Below, one piece after another: positions 43,915 through 60,000 of a stretch of DNA of 64,000 nucleotides. The DNA is from Codonopsis lanceolata. Taxonomy: Eukaryota > Streptophyta > Magnoliopsida > Asterales > Campanulaceae. The stretch lies in NCBI GenBank assembly GCA_013146195.2, contig CM028382.1:57897027-57961026 (forward strand), given 5' to 3'. Position numbers and translations under genes: made by a program. Under the pieces are notes generated by a model. It was given only the letters and a program-made list of their open reading frames with translations. It was not told where the DNA came from and searched no databases. The first letter of the stretch is position 1. Every line of letters starts with the position of its first letter.

Positions 43915-46900
43915 CTACCTGACTTCTAAAATCCATGAGGTGCATTCTTGTAGTAATTGGAATTTTTGATGTATAGCTATGTTCAAGAACACCTGCATTT
44001 TGTTTCGGAACTCGGACACATCTTCCTTGCACCTAAAGGATCCAGCGCATCCACAGTGCTCGGCTAAGTGTGCAGCCTTAACTTGGTTGCATTTCAGGCA
44101 CACCAGGTCCTGAAGATGGTAAAGTCGTTCTCTCTGCCGTACAATCTGAAGAAGAGAATTTTCCATAACTTCACGATTGTAAGGTTGCCCACACTGTGGA
44201 ACAGAACAACGCCACTCCTGAGCCAGTAAAGCTCTGTCACGGCACAAGTCTAAGTCTCTACAGTCATTGCAGTAGCTGTCAACATAAGAGCTGGAATTAG
44301 AGATATTTTCCTCTACAGAAGCCGCATCGGATAATTGGATATAGAATTAGATTAGTGTAGAAAACCAAAGAAAAGAAAAGAAAGAAGCCTCCAGGAACTT
44401 ATTACGTGATGAAGCAAAAATGAATTCTTAGGTACAGCTGAATATTAATAGGAAAAGAGCAAGACGGGTAAAGAAAAAAAATGAGAAACAGGAAAAAGAC
44501 AATTTGCAGATGGATGATGCTATAGTTTTAAAATGAGCAAGCATGAGACAAACACATTTGGAAAATATGGTGTTAATGACCGTAGCTGTAAAAGAAACCC
44601 TAGTTATTTCCTTTCTTTTTTCAGGTTCTTTTTCAATCTAGACACATGAAAACCAAACCTGCACCAGTATCTACCACCTACACTAGCATGGGGCTAGTCC
44701 TTCGGGTCTTTCTTTAAAAAAGAATATAGCAATGTTCATGTAGATGATTATGTCTTGCAATATCTTTCATTGATATAGGGTTGTATGCTTACTTTTCAAT
44801 TTACTCTCTAGTAGCTCATATTTGTGATCGAGTCACAGCTCCCAAATTTCTCAACTAACTTTTTTAGCAACTTAATCAGTAGGCAAAAGACTTGGTGAAC
44901 AAAGGCTTAAGAAAATGTATAGCTGAGATGTTCAAATGGAAAAGTAAGCAAATAACCGAGAACACTAACAAGCCCGACCATGGTGTGAACAGTATGGCTC
45001 GATTACCCAGGCAATTGGGTTTATCACACGAAGCCGGTTGCGTCATGTTTGGACAACGCCTGCGGTCGCATCACCAGGGACAAGGTGACCACGTCGGATT
45101 TCGGAGGACTCCCAGTACTTGAAGTGGTCGCGTCAAGAGACTGCGACACTTTGGCAGGAAGTCTCAGAAGATGAAGCGTTCAGGAAGAGAAAAAGAGACC
45201 ACGTTATGACAAGGCGGTCGCATTACTCGGCGAAACAGATTTTTTGTTTCCTTGTTTAAGTAAGTTTAGGATTGAGTATTGTATCCCTATATATAATTAT
45301 AGCCCTAGAACGTGTACAGGGTTGGCAATAATAAAATTTGAATAGTCCGTTGACCCCAATCTCTCTCTATTCTATTTAATTGATCTAGTTATACTTTGTG
45401 ATCGTTTGCTATTTGCTTCCGCTATGCACAACAAACCACTAACAGCACCACAGTCAATTGTCTCCACTAGTCAAGGCTTTTCTTCTTACTTTTTTCTTTT
45501 TCCTGGTAAACAAGCAATAGAATTGGATTGCACAAAACACCACTGAGGAGCACTCAACATTATGCACATAAATCTAAATGCAGTCCTACTCATGTTCACT
45601 CATGGTCAGACAGTGTATAGAGTTCTGATTCTCGTATTTTACCTGCAAATGACATTTGGTAAAGCAAAGGATAGAGAACAATCGCGAAACTCTGCCTCTG
45701 GAGCAAACTCCCTGACTCGTACATATTTTAACAGATTCTTCCTCATTATCTGCATACAAGGGGTTACATCAATTGGGTGACAATATGGAAAAACTGAAAT
45801 AAGCTGCAGTTGTCAGCAGAAGATTATCTTCGGTTGAATCAAAATTTGAGGGGGGACTTGGTGAAATATTTTAGAAAACAGGATACATTTTTTGAAAGGA
45901 GACTGGCACATTTTTTAAACCAATGGTAACCGACCTACTCATCTTCAATTTCAATAATAAGCTCATCATTATTAACCTGGCAATATTTAATTTGACTTAA
46001 CAAAGAAACCCGTCCCTAGCTGTTCATATATTTAGAGGTATATCTGATATGGAGTTCTAAACAGTGTGTAGTTACACTGACATTTTCTTCAACGAGAAAA
46101 TGATATGGACGAATTCTCTAAAGAAACATGAGAAGTCAACTCTAGAGAATATGATTTACACATGTATGTGTGTGTGAGTCTATATATATATATATATATG
46201 CAAGTTAAAATGGTGTTGCAGTTACTGATGTAGTGCGGGAGATTTTTAAAATTCCCAGTGTCAACCCAGAATAATTTTTTATGTTCCTTTACGAGGTAAA
46301 ATTCACATGCCTGAATTAGCTAGTAAAGTTAGATGACAACATCCCTCATTAAAATCACAAAAGTAACAGTTGTATGTAGAAAAACACAATACCAGAATAT
46401 CATGCTGGACGTTTTGGTCAAGAGCCAAGACAGCACAGACATGCTTGATGAACTCTAGTGCAGGATCCCCCACATGGTTATTACTGACAAGTTGCGAGTT
46501 CCCATCTGAGATATTTTGGACTGTATGAGATTTGCTACTTCCTTTCTTATGAAGAACAGTATCACGAACAATTCTTAGAAGTTTGTCTGTGAAATAAGAG
46601 TTGATCTGCAGGAGTATCAGCAAGATTAGGGCACAATTTGAGCAGAATGACAAACATAATTTCACGAATGTACTCTATATCGTACCTGCTCCCGAAGATA
46701 ATCAGACATGCGTGACTCAAAAATTTCAGCAGTGGCGGCAGTAATAGATGGAGTGCATAAGTTGCCCTCCCTTATAGATACTCTTGTTGCAGTTTGTTCT
46801 TGTGAATATTTCCAAGGTAGATACATGAACTCGGATACTATCAAAATGAAGTGATCCTATGGGAAGACCACAAATTGGTAGAATCAATCATCAATCAGAA

Positions 46901-49900
46901 TATGGAAGGAAGATATCAGATATAAGAACAAACGGAAACATAAGATGATACCTAGGCTTTAATGTCTGTATTTACTAAATTCATATAAATAGATCAGCTG
47001 TAAAGTTCCTATGCAAGTCTATCTCAACAAATTCAAAATCAAGAACTAGAGGGTCATCATGCATGCTCGAATAAGTTGCTTAAAATGCTGCCTTATTTTC
47101 ATTAATGAGTCTTACCTGAGTCTCCTTAGGTAAATTTTCTGCAATATTCCAGCTTGACACAATTTCCACCTGTGGGTCATCATGTGTGCTTTCCTCAATT
47201 GGATTAGAGATACTTTCGCCCTGAACTTTCGCTTGAATTCCACCATAATTGTACTATCATAGAAAATGGTACAAAAATTCAGAGAGGCAAATGCCCGATA
47301 AAGTAGATAGTTTCTAATTTCTTTAACATTGGTCCAATGTCATAGTAGATGATACCCTTTTTGGCTTGGCAGCCTACTATACTTTATGTTACCTATTTAA
47401 CATGCAAAGCAACACCTTCTCATGAAAAGAATGCATATATAAGCATCTAGGATTGATTTACTAGATCAAACATATTGAAGATATGAATGACGATTCCAGT
47501 GAGGAAAAAACTTACTGTCCAGAATCTCTTAAACTTTTCATTAGAAAATAGACAACTAACTAGGTCATTTGGAGGTCTCCCTCATATTATTTTTATTATT
47601 CTAATGAAAAACAAAAGAAAAGATAAAGATTTTGATGTATCAAATTTAAACAAACCCAAAAAAGTAATCTCTTAGAATCTAAAAACATAAAGTCTTTTTT
47701 CATTTTTCTTTTTTCCTATCTCATCCCTTGCTATTTTTTTCTCTTTCTAATGAACTTCTTTATCCCCAAAAAAGAATTCAAACCGTTACTTCTCGTTGGT
47801 CAGCAACCAATAGGAATTTAATTACTTCTGGAGAATTATAGACAAGTTAATTGAGCATGAAAATCATCATTGTGTATGCCACAAATGAATCTCATAAGAG
47901 TAAGCACATTGAACTTGTGGTTAAAGTCTTGCATTGAAGGCTTATGTTTGAATTGTAGCTGAATTAAAATAGTGGTGGCTACATATATTACCTTGTACCC
48001 CTAGGTGTGCAACAGAAATACCTTCAAACTGGAGTTAAAGAGGATTTAAGCCTTAAGATTGAGTTCAGCTTTCAAAGTTACAGTTAGGACCCTATGTAAC
48101 TTCAAAGAGTTACAGATTTTTCAGAGGGGTTGACTGCCCCCGCTCGTCCCCAAGCGGGTCTGCCCTTAATCCAACTCAGCTGTAGAGCGCTCCCTAGAGG
48201 ATAAATCTGGATGTGCATCACTTCTTTAGACTTCAATGGAACTGTCTTCAGGATGCATTGTAATACCACTGGGGATGAGTAAAGAGAATTTCTCTTCCAA
48301 GAGAGCTTTCATTTGTAGAGCCAAAAACAAAGGTAACACAGGTACCAATGTAGGGGGGTGGAGACATGATCGATGAAATAATAGTAGGAATGTAAATTCA
48401 GCCAGGTGGGACTAGGACTTTAAATTCAATCGAGAAAGTAAAAAGATCATTTTGATGAGGCTAAACTAACACAAAGGAAATAAATTGGAGGCCGCTTGAT
48501 ACAATAGACTGTTTCATCTTGAAAACATGGGAAACTACACTTGACTCTTGGTGTTAATAATGTTAGAGAATTTTTTAACAAAGTTAAAGGTCAGTTTTTA
48601 ATTTTCAAACACAAGACCTGGACATAAATGAAAGTGACTGAATTTGGAGAATTTAAGTCTTTTCCAAGCATTTTGAACAGGGAAACTTGGATCTTGGGAC
48701 TCCCTTCTATCTGCTAACCATGCAAGAAAATGAAAGATGCAATTAGGTCTCAGAATGTCTTTGTTATTGTTTTTTTTTTGGGTTAGGTAAGAATAATATG
48801 TACACCAAAACAGGTGACACGTCCTATGTACACAGAAAATATACCAACAACGCCCCCACTAACAACCCAACAAACTATCAACAAACTCTACAAAAGTATT
48901 CACACCTGTGGGGGCAGTATCAGCGCACCAAAAGAACAAAGTATGGAGAAACAAATCCTTCAACCTATTTACACTCGACTTAATATTATCAAAAACTCTG
49001 CGGTTCCTTTCACCCCACACGGTCCAAGGAGCCGCTGAACCCAGTTAGGCTATGGCTTCCAAATTCTTCTCTTCTTCTTCTTCTATTATCAACAACAGTC
49101 TTCATATTCTTCTGATGTTAAAGACTTGGTTCTTATTGATTATTCTTTAGTTTCAGTGACTTACAAACCACTATGATGCGAAAAATCCACAACAGTACTC
49201 AGAAAGTACATTTATTTCTCTAATAACATAGAAAATTACGGCAAGATAGAACTTGTTAGCAAATGCTTTCAAATTTCAGTATTCTGCACTTCTTTATTTG
49301 AAATATGATGATGCATAACGGGCAGTAGAAAGGTAGAAGGCAGGCTTAAATAAGCTCAACAGTTTGTTAAACTTGTTGTTTTGACACTAGGATCCGTTCC
49401 CAGTGATGGTTCATTCTCGTTTGCCACTTGAAATTGAAAAATAAAGTTCAACATATCCTAGAAAGTGCAAGATTGTGGTGTTATGTCCTCGTGCTACACG
49501 TGCTGAGTGGTCTCCATTTCATGGTTCAGCCTTCAGAGTAATATTAACCTCATTATTCAACCAGTAGCTCACAATATACCCTAAACTTTTACTCTTACAT
49601 TCACTTCCTGTAGGAAGATGTAATGAGATAAACTTTGTTATACTCGGATGAATAGAACCAAGAAAAACAGTTGGTACAAGAATTGCTAGGATCATTGGTT
49701 TAATATTGGGAAAGAAAGCGCAAGTAAATGTATTATAGATATGTGATGGTTGAGCCAACCTGATCCATAAATAGCAGGGAATGCCAGAACTGTAGAGGTT
49801 CAAGCTCAATCCACTCAAATAGGTCTCTATAAACCAGCAAAGACAAAATTAGAGAAGACAAGAAACAGAAATTTACCCTCCTCAGCAACAATTATTGAAA

Positions 49901-52900
49901 ATTTGAAAGAAGACCAACCTAGTTTGCAGAGCTTTCAATAAACTATCACAGTAAGCTTGAGCTGCAGATAAATCTGGCTTTCCTGTGTCTATGATAACTT
50001 TTGAAAAGTTGGCAAATATGATTGTCGCACCCAATTTCCGGAATTCAGCCAACAGTAACGCAAACACCTTTTGCATAACCTGTCAGAATATAGGTCAGGC
50101 AATAGCCTACTTTGGTGACTTATGATTACTAGGAGTAAAGTTTGATTTAGAGAAACTACTTCCAAATTGGTTGCGCACACAAATAGACGTACACATCTAT
50201 ATCAGAACAAGCAGTGCGAGAAGAAACAACAATGATGGCAACTCAACCAGAATAAAATCAATTCATAATGACAAGTGTAAGTGTGTGACAGCTAGTGTCA
50301 AAGAAGAGAGGGAAAGGCACAGTTGCTATGTTTAAATGATAAAACTCCTTTCCTTTTATAATTTCCTTTATGGTACTCCAACAGTATCTTAACCCCTCTA
50401 TATTATTCTCAAATATTTGAACAAAGGTATTTGGAAAATAGCCAACAATAAGGGCCGGATTACAAAAAGAGTACAAAGTTATTGGATATCTCAAAAATGG
50501 AAAGGAGGCCTAGAATGTTTGGACTTGGGGAATCATTCAGTTACCTTGTGCAGCATCCGATGCAGAGCTGGGTCATGAAGCTTTGATCGTGGGCTGGCAC
50601 ATTAGGCAAGAAGTATTATTAAGGAACATAAGAAAGATATGCATAAGTAGCAAGAAAGCTCCCAAGTAACCTGCATAGCCAACGGTACAAATGTTGCAAT
50701 ATAGCATCAGCAAATACATTTCCTGATGTCACTGCATCTGAAAGGCATCTTTGAATCAAGTGTTTGAGGACACGAAATGCAGGTGCACAAGATGTGGCCT
50801 CGTCAAAGCCACACTGTTCAGTGAGAACTTGTGATCCAGTATTCAAGTCATGGTCAAATCCAAATAAGGCACCTCCCTCCATCTCATTTATTTGGTTGCT
50901 CTTCAGAAGGGCATTCACAGCAAGGTGATGGATCTACATAAATTAACTAAATAAGTCAACCAGTTGCCGACCCAAGCACATTACAATACAAAAGTAGAGC
51001 AAGAAGAAACAGAGGAGATTTCTGACCTTGAGCTCCACTGTGACTTTTCTATATGCTCCAGGATAGGTAAGGACAGGTTGATTAACCTATTTCGAGAAAG
51101 ACGAATTAGTTTGCTGAACAGTTACTACCAAAACAGATATTCTTCTTTCAACAGCTAGCCAACTTATCATAAATGGACAACATAGGAACCTCAAATCTAA
51201 ACCAAGCTGTCTTTTACATAGTTCTGATACTAACCTCATCAGTGTAACAAAATTCTTCTTCATTATTTCCTCCTAGGTCTGGAATGCCATTATCTGATAC
51301 CCAAAGTACCTGAAAATCCAACTTTCAGTTGAGTAAAATCCAAGCATGTAAATATCAAAAGACAAGCTACCTAAGATGTTCAAAAGAGTAAGAGCATAGA
51401 ACTTCAATACTGAATTTTACCAAATTGTCTAAAACAAAATTAGTAACTCAAATTAAAATAATATAAAAACGTGAATCATACATGCTTACAGCAAAAACCA
51501 AATATACAAACAAAGTTGATTACTAAGATAGTGTGAGCATCAAAATTTATAATGGTTGTGTTCGAGCAACTTGGAAATTGTAAAAAAAAAGAAAGTTCAT
51601 TTTCTACTGGAACAAAGGAAGCTGACTAATATTCCTAATATTGTGGCCCAGAGTTAACCTGTTGCTGATCACGTAATGCTCTTGCGAAGAAGATATCTGC
51701 AGTGTGTAGAAGCCAATCAAGTTCAAAATTCCCCAATGGGACCTGTTCCAGTACAGAATATAGTCATTTGCAAATGAAAGAACTTACTAATTACATAAAT
51801 CAAGGGAAGAAAAAACAAAATATACATGGGAATATCTTGAAAGAGAAATTCTCTCATTCAACCACTGAGATGATGCAGCACATCGTTGCATCCCAATTTT
51901 TGCAGCCACGATCTGCCAACCAAGAGCCTACATAAAGAAAGAAAAGAGTACATCAATGTGTTTGACCAGTTCCCTAATGAGTACCAATAATAAGTTTGAA
52001 GCAGAATGTGCCAGTGGTGAACTACCTGATACTGGCTATCCCGAGCATTGGAAGGGATGCACACACATGGGAAATCATCTAGAGCTCGTACACCCAGCTT
52101 CATAGAATGTACATTTGGACACTCGATGATGGCAACTGCAGGTCCATGATGCCGATTTCTGTTGACCCATGAAAGATAATCAGGCAACTATACTTGAGCA
52201 TATGAAAGATAGTGAGAATAGAATGTGACTAGGAGAGAGATAAAACTATCCACGTCTTCCAAGCTGCTGAAGAAGTTATGGACATACTTAAACCCTTGAA
52301 GTTATAAATAGAAACAACAGAAGGGATAATATTAAGGAGGATTGAAGCTTGAATGTTTATGCAGACTGTAGAAACATGAATAGTAGCTAGTGTTGTAGGG
52401 TTGCGATGCTTCCTACTATGAGTGTGGTTGAAGGTACTTGTTATCATTTTCTGTTTCAGGTATTGACTGGATGCAGCACTAAACTTTGGAGTAATTTTGG
52501 GTAAAATGCCATGTTTTTTCCGTTTTCAAACAGAACCTTGCCTGGTGGAAGGCTTACTGCATTGTTATAGACTAGAGAAAATCCTTACTTGTCCGCTGGC
52601 TTACGTGCAGAGATTTTGTAGTGGCACTCAAAGTGGCTTCGAGATGGTATACTAAGAATGCAATTGGTTCCACATAATGAATTCGTACATTTACAAGAAG
52701 TTCAGTTATGAGCTATGGTCTCCATCTCCACTGATGCTATTCGAATATTGGAGGACTAGCTTTCGAGGATGTGAACCAGCAATGCGATATGCCCCTCTAT
52801 TGCCACATTATACGTGAGAGCTTGGAGCTACCTACTACTCTTTTGCTATTATTGTCATAAGTAAAGAAAGTATATTATAAAAAAGAAGGCACCAAATCAA

Positions 52901-53593
52901 GTGGTGCAGCGTGTGAACAATAGGAGTATTCCCAGCCAAAAGGAATCCAAAATGACACACAACTTTCCAAAAACTCCATAATGAATGGCATCAACTCCAA
53001 ACAAAAAACGAAATAGCATATTAACCGCATATGCCTCAACCTACATAAAGACATTTCCTCACTCAAAAGATCTGCGATTTATTTCCCTCCAGATCATCAT
53101 AAATAATCATCGGTGTTGGGTGCTGCATTTCAACGACTCCAATTATTCTACATGCAGTTCATATCTCAGAGTTATATTTGTATGATGCTCGCCGATCTTG
53201 GTTCTATTACATTCACATGATAGATAATATATAATACAAAATCTATTATTTTCAGATATTCCAACCTATATTAACGACAGAGGAATCTGCTTTGACTCAA
53301 ACACAAAACCTGTTAGATTGACACAAGTTTCACACAACACCCTGTTTTCATTTCTGAATCCTCCTTCATATGACTTCGCTTCCAATTTTGTTTCCTTTGA
53401 ACTGGATGGAGTGCGTGTTCTCCTAAGGAAAAAGAAATTAGTAATTTCTCTTCCTTTTATCTTTTTCTCAACCACACCAACAACACCCTCAGAGCCTGGC
53501 TTCCCCATCAACAAGAAACCAGCAGAGAGTTATCATCAGCCGTCCAGAGTGTTTCTTCATATTTGAACTATCCAAATTGTATTATGGGGAAGG

Positions 53594-53637
<44 letters not shown>

Positions 53638-56600
53638 GGAAGGTTTTAATGGTTACATTATCTCACTAATCATTGATGGTTACTATTATATTATCCATTA
53701 GATCAAAAACAAAATGCTGAGATTTATTAGGTCGTTGGAAAGTGCAATTAATTCACCTCAAAAGAATACAAACTATTAATTGCATTAATAAATCTCAACC
53801 TTTTATTTTGGATCCAATAAATAATATTAATAGTAACCTTTTATACACACACACCTACATACTCCCTATGTACTATTTGGAAAGTTCTTTCGTTCTTAGA
53901 ATGTCCCATCTGATAAGTCTTACTTCAAAGTTCAAATTTATGCTTAGAACTTTTAATGTATCCGAACTTTTTATGAAGCAAAGAAGTAGACTGTTTAGTA
54001 CTATGACTCCCAAATATTAGGCCTAACATGTAATCAAGTCTAAAACGATAAGGCCATATTCATGTATCCTTCTTAGAAGTCAAAACATTTTTTGGTTTTT
54101 AACATATGAAATCACTCAAGAATTGTGAAACATGAAACCAAAATTTTGAATTTTCAAAATGGTGTCACAGCATAATAACTAAGCACTTAAAAATTATTTG
54201 GAAGATCTTTCAACATGAAACCAAAATTTTGAATTCAAGTTCAGAGACAATTCTGAAAATCCAAAAAACTAAGCCTTACGGCCCTAAGCACCTCATGAAC
54301 AAAGTAGATGAGTGACTATTGCCAAATGTTAGTTGCATAGCTCTGATACCATTTCAATCCAATACCCTGTCTAAAAGCTGAGCCTATTGGTAAAACCGCG
54401 TAGTATAATTTGAAAATAACAGAAGCCTGCATTGACCTCATTTGAAAAGAAAAGTATGGTGTTCCTTTATCTTATAAGATATACGAGCAACTTAAACCAG
54501 CATTGGTCCTTGCCCAAGCCCGGATAAAGGAGGGTTGCAGCCTGACACCAATTGAAAACTTTGTTTGCCAGATCACTATTAACGATAAGGAAAGGCATAT
54601 GAAAAAAGTTTCCAGGAGAAATTTTGGAATGCCGTACAGAAGAAAGGGGTTAAAGTGAGATATTTTGATCTGACCACTATGTATTATGAAGCTGTAATCA
54701 TAGACACAATCATCATGATCTTCTACAACACTCCTTTTTAGTAGACCATATCCCGAGTATCCCAATGCAAGTGAAAGAAGCCAACAACTAAAGCTTCTTG
54801 GATGGAAGCGATAAGAACAAACTCAAGTCAAAGGTGAGTAAATAACAGGCTTAAGTTTACAAGTTAGTTGACATAAAACTGTTAGAGATTACACATGTAT
54901 GGAGCATAACAAGTTCCCCAGATACAAAACATAGGAAGACATAGCTGAAGAAAACCTGTATTCATTTATTGTTCTTTGTAGAATCTTTTCAGCATCTTTC
55001 ACATGTCCAACGTAGTCCACCTGAATGCAACCATGCATGATATGTATAAAGATGAAAGTTACTTGATGAAGAAATAAAGAGAAAGTAGCTACATGAACAA
55101 CAAGGTGGACTTCACCTTGAAAATGAAACCATCTCTAGACAAGGAAGGTTCAACCGACAATGCTTGGCAAGCTTCACGAAATTGTTTCTCTAGAATGTGG
55201 GGTGTTAATTCCTTATTCTGGAAAGGATTAACCACGACCACATATATTGTCGTAGATGAAGGAAAATATCCAATATATATTGCCCGAGCCTCAGATATGC
55301 TGAAAAGGAAATAAATGCTATCAAATTAAAGGAATTTTGCAACCTTCCTTCTAACCCCATTTTCAAAAATATAAAGATAAACTTCATGACTAAACTTAAA
55401 TTAAATATGCTTCAAGGATATGAATTATGAAGAATACAAGTTAACTTAATTCTCTAGTCTTGTAAGAAATAAGGGATCATAAAAAAGAAAACCAAGGAAG
55501 GAACTGCACCATCTTGCAAGAAAGTGGCTTAGAATAATAGAAATTGAGCATAAGCAATCAAACATTTTCTTTTAAGCAAATGGAGTATGAACAGAGCAGT
55601 TGCAAGTAAACGGCATTCTACATAACACACGGCATTGATTTAGTGGAAGATGAGTTTTTAAGTTATTCTAGCATGGAACTGAGAGCTTTTATGGTACATG
55701 GAAGCTGGTTTCTCTACTTCTCCAAACAGTTCTGTGCAGCCATTAGAACTTGTGATTGAACACGTCGTGCAATTCATTTCCAGCAAAACAAAACTGCAGT
55801 TATATTTGAGATCCTCCATGAGTCACTTTGGCCTCTGTCTGTTAGTTCTATAAATAAGAGGGTATCTGTCTGGAATTTAACTTGTCACACTCACTTATGA
55901 ACTGGTACAAGAAAAATTAATAAGAAAATGTCTAAGACTAGTGAAGTAAAGTTCTTATTAATTATAGCTTGTACTAAGCAGCTTGATTCCCCTGCCGTTC
56001 TAGTACCGTATGAACTCGTGATTTCATTTTTGTCATCTTATATTCAGATGCTATGTTGCAATGTTAGTCATATTCACAGAAAATCCAAAATGGAATGAAG
56101 CTACTGTCAAGGAGATGAGAACTCAAATAAAATACTGAAGCTGTAAGCATGTGTATTGAGAAGACACAGTCGAGGAGACAAAAACTCAAATAAAATACTG
56201 AAGCTCTAAGCTTGTGTATTGAAAAGACAACGAGAAAGAGAAAGTTCACGAGTGCAATTGGACACTCGCCAGAAGAACATCAAATTTCAAATTCCTTTAC
56301 TTGACCTATGTACCATTTAACTTTTTAAAAAATGAATTGTTTATTAGACACAGTTGTGGGACCGTGATACTCACATCTGAATCATACAAATTTTTAATGT
56401 CCACTTCCTCACAGGTATAGCTCCTTTCATCTAACCACATTATCATTTGAGACACGTCATAATCCAATAAAAGAAGAGGTATCCTTTCACAGTTTAATTG
56501 CCTATGTTATATGTAATGTAAAAATTTCAAATTCCTGTACTTGACCTATGTAAGCAGGCGAAAGAAGATCTATATTAACTGGTGTTATATGTGCAAGAGG

Positions 56601-57055
56601 GATGAAGAAAGTGTGAATCACCTTCTGATTCATTGCCCTTTCGCAAGGGAGATTTGGAGTTATGTGCTGAGTCTTTTTCAGGTTACTTGGGTGATGCCAA
56701 ACTCAATAAAGGAGCTTCTTTTGTGCTGGACCCTGTATAAACGTAGAAGAAAAAATAGTTTCTGGGATGCTGCCCTGCTGGCAGTTTGCTGGTCCATTTG
56801 GATAGAAAGGAATCGTAGAGCCTTCGAGAACAAGGAGAAGAACTTGGAAGATATTAAAGATCAGATTATCCAGATGCTGTTCATTTGGTGTGCTGAGATG
56901 ATATCACAGGGGTCTAACACCTTTGTTGAATTTGGGGATAATATTTTTGGTAGTTAGTAAGGGCCTGGATGTTTACTCCCTGTGCACATAGGACACTTCA
57001 CCTTCTTTGAAGCCGTAATTTTTAAATCCAACTTTACTTGTCAAAAAAAAAAAAA

Positions 57056-57094
<39 letters not shown>

Positions 57095-60000
57095 TATATA
57101 TACATATATATATATAACCATAGTTGTCAAAAGCGCTCGCCTTTGGCGCCTGAGGCGAGAGTCGAGGCGAGTCGAGGGTTTGTCACCTGAAGAGAGCTGG
57201 GCGAGTCGGTCGCTAACTGCCGGCGTATATCTGAGATTTTCCATTCTAGATCTAGCCTTCAATATTAGATATTAATGAAATCTAATAACAGATGGCTTCG
57301 TCTCTACCTGGCGAACTCGTCTATGCTTTCAACGTCGCCGGAGGATGCCGGAATCAGCCTCACACGCCCCACGCACCGGCTCCGGCACCGGAACTTACTT
57401 GCCGGAGTATCACAGACTAGGTCGCCGGCTCCCTGCGAACTGCTTCCCGTGGTTGGTTTGTTGATTGGGGGAGATTAAGTATGATTTTGTAATTTCTTTT
57501 GTTTATTTTATTTTTTTCCTTTTTTTTCTAATGTACTGTGCTGCTGCATCTTATATCATTACTTGGGGTTTATTTCCCTTTCATTTTTAGGCATTTTATT
57601 TATTTTTCATTATATTTTTAATTTGGGATTTGGGATTATTTGAATTTTTCATTTTGTTTTTGGATTTTACTTTATTTTTAAAAAAAACTTATTTTCTTTG
57701 ATTGCTTAACTATTTATTATATTACTTGGAATTTTAAACTAGCTCAGAATTTCATCATATATACTATGTTAGAACTTAGTTTCATGTATTATGTTCACTT
57801 ATAGCATGTTTTGTTGATATTTGTTAAGTTATATGTTTTTTTTCTTAGTATTTTTTTCCATGAGCGCCTTTTTAGCGCCTCGCCTCTCGCCTCAAATTTG
57901 GACCTATCACCTTTTTGGCGCCTCTCGACTTTGATAACTATGTATATAACTTTGAAAAATGGAATTGTTTATTAGACACAGTTGTAGGAGCGAGATATTC
58001 ACATCAGAATCATACATAATTTTAATGGCCACTTCAGAAAACAAGAGAGGTATCCACTCATAGTTTAATTGCCATTCTGGCCACAATAAGCAAAGTAAAC
58101 TCTACCCTACATCAAGCATAGAAGATAATAACAACGACCATTGTTACTTACCTATGATACAAGTAGAAAAAAGAGGGTGATTGTTCCAGGTACGAGCATT
58201 CTGTTGTGGTCTTCATATGCAGCTCACTCAGGCTCCAACCGTTTTGAGCATTTCGTTTCCTAGCTGCTTTGTCCACTTTACAAACACATCCAATCTGGAG
58301 GATGGAATTAAACTCCAATGCCACCTTTGTTTCATATATCCCCTGATCAACGATTTTCATCCAAGTCAAATAAAACTAGTATGGAAGGATTATAAGCAAA
58401 CCACAAAACATTTGAGAATTGTGGTGAGACTGTTAGTCCAGCAGAAAAAAGGTCTTAACATATGTTATATAACAATTAAAGGCTTCAGAAACACTAAGAA
58501 TAAGAATGCATCACTTATAATCAACATGTTTAAGGACAAAAGTGCACCTCAACCCCAGTGTATATTACTTGACAACCAAAACTGCAATTGTAGAAACATC
58601 AAAGAATACATGCTATGCAATAAAGGACACAAAAGCTACTATACTATATAGGAACAGGTTATTTAGTCAATCAATATTAGTATCGGTTCCTTGGATGTTC
58701 CAGGAGCATGTAAACAGCATAGCCTTCACGTGTACACAACATAGAGGAACATATTATTTCATGTAATAACATTAAATCTGTTCCTTAAGTGAACAGCAAA
58801 AGAAATCCACAATTAAAGAACAAGATATGAATATTTATGCTAATGCAGTATGTGATAGATGTCCTAGGAACACGCTAAAATAAACACTGTGGAGATGGAG
58901 TTACAGGATATGAGATCACATTAGCAGAAAGATGAAAGATGCCTATCAGCTTGAAACTAAAAAAAAGCTTTACTGTGCAAGTGAGAAATATGAACATGTA
59001 TTGCTTCTGCCAATGGTAATGTCCTCTGGGATGTGTATACTGACCTCAACTTCAGGATCTGCCAGGTGAGCTGCTAGCTTCTTGCTTTCTGTCCTGAATT
59101 GATCTTCATCAATTATGACCTAGATATGCATGCAAACAAAAGAGAACTTTTAAGAACTTGCATTTGGGACATTCAGTTCTGCAGGAATTTGTTTAACTTG
59201 CAAGTTCCAAACCCAATAACAATTGTAAGTACCTCAATTAAATTATAGCTATTCAAGCCATGAGGAAGAATCTTGTTGACACGTCTTCCAGGAAATTCCT
59301 CCGTTACAGGAGCTTTGGAATTAAGGTAAAACACTCTAGGCACAGTTATGGGAATCTTACGCATGGTTCCTTCTACAACAACCCAAGCAAAAATTTGACC
59401 ATGCTGTGAACTAGGTACAAGCTGAATTATCTGAGTATAGATTAACAGAACAACTGTTAAGTAACGTCATGAATCCAAATAAATGTACATGCACAAAAAC
59501 TACATCACCTGCCAGTGACAGCGTGTAAGGGCTAGTTCATGCTTCTCAAAGTAGGAATTGACCCCAGTTCTACCTGGAGCTTGTCTCCTATTGACCGCAT
59601 TACCTGGCATCTCAGCAACACCATTCCTTTGGTTCAACTTCTTTAAATTGTCCAACCTAAAAAACTCACATATTTGGAAATAGACTATCAACACCAAGCA
59701 CACATGTAAATTTACGCTTACATGCAAATATGAAACAACAGATGGAAAGAGTATTCATACCCTCAACTTTCATATTTTAGTGTGCGAGTTTTATGTCTTT
59801 TTTTTGATAAAGGTAAATGAATATATATCAAAGCGACAAAACAGGTGACACGTCCTATTTACATAGAAGTATAAAAAGCCAAAAGACTAACTAACGTAAA
59901 GGAAAGTTCTGCACAAAATCTACAAAAGAGGAAGACAGGGGAGTATGTGAATGCTCAGCCCCTGCACACCACACAAACAGGAGATGAAGCAGAGCACTCT

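Noticed and set aside
57275..57478. GC-rich frame inside the hAT-type element as a captured exon
   Set aside because: No similarity to a known protein recognised and no splice context.
58181..58651. 156-codon plus-strand frame
   Set aside because: Its first part is the antisense shadow of polymerase epsilon exon 58342-58152; the rest is intron.
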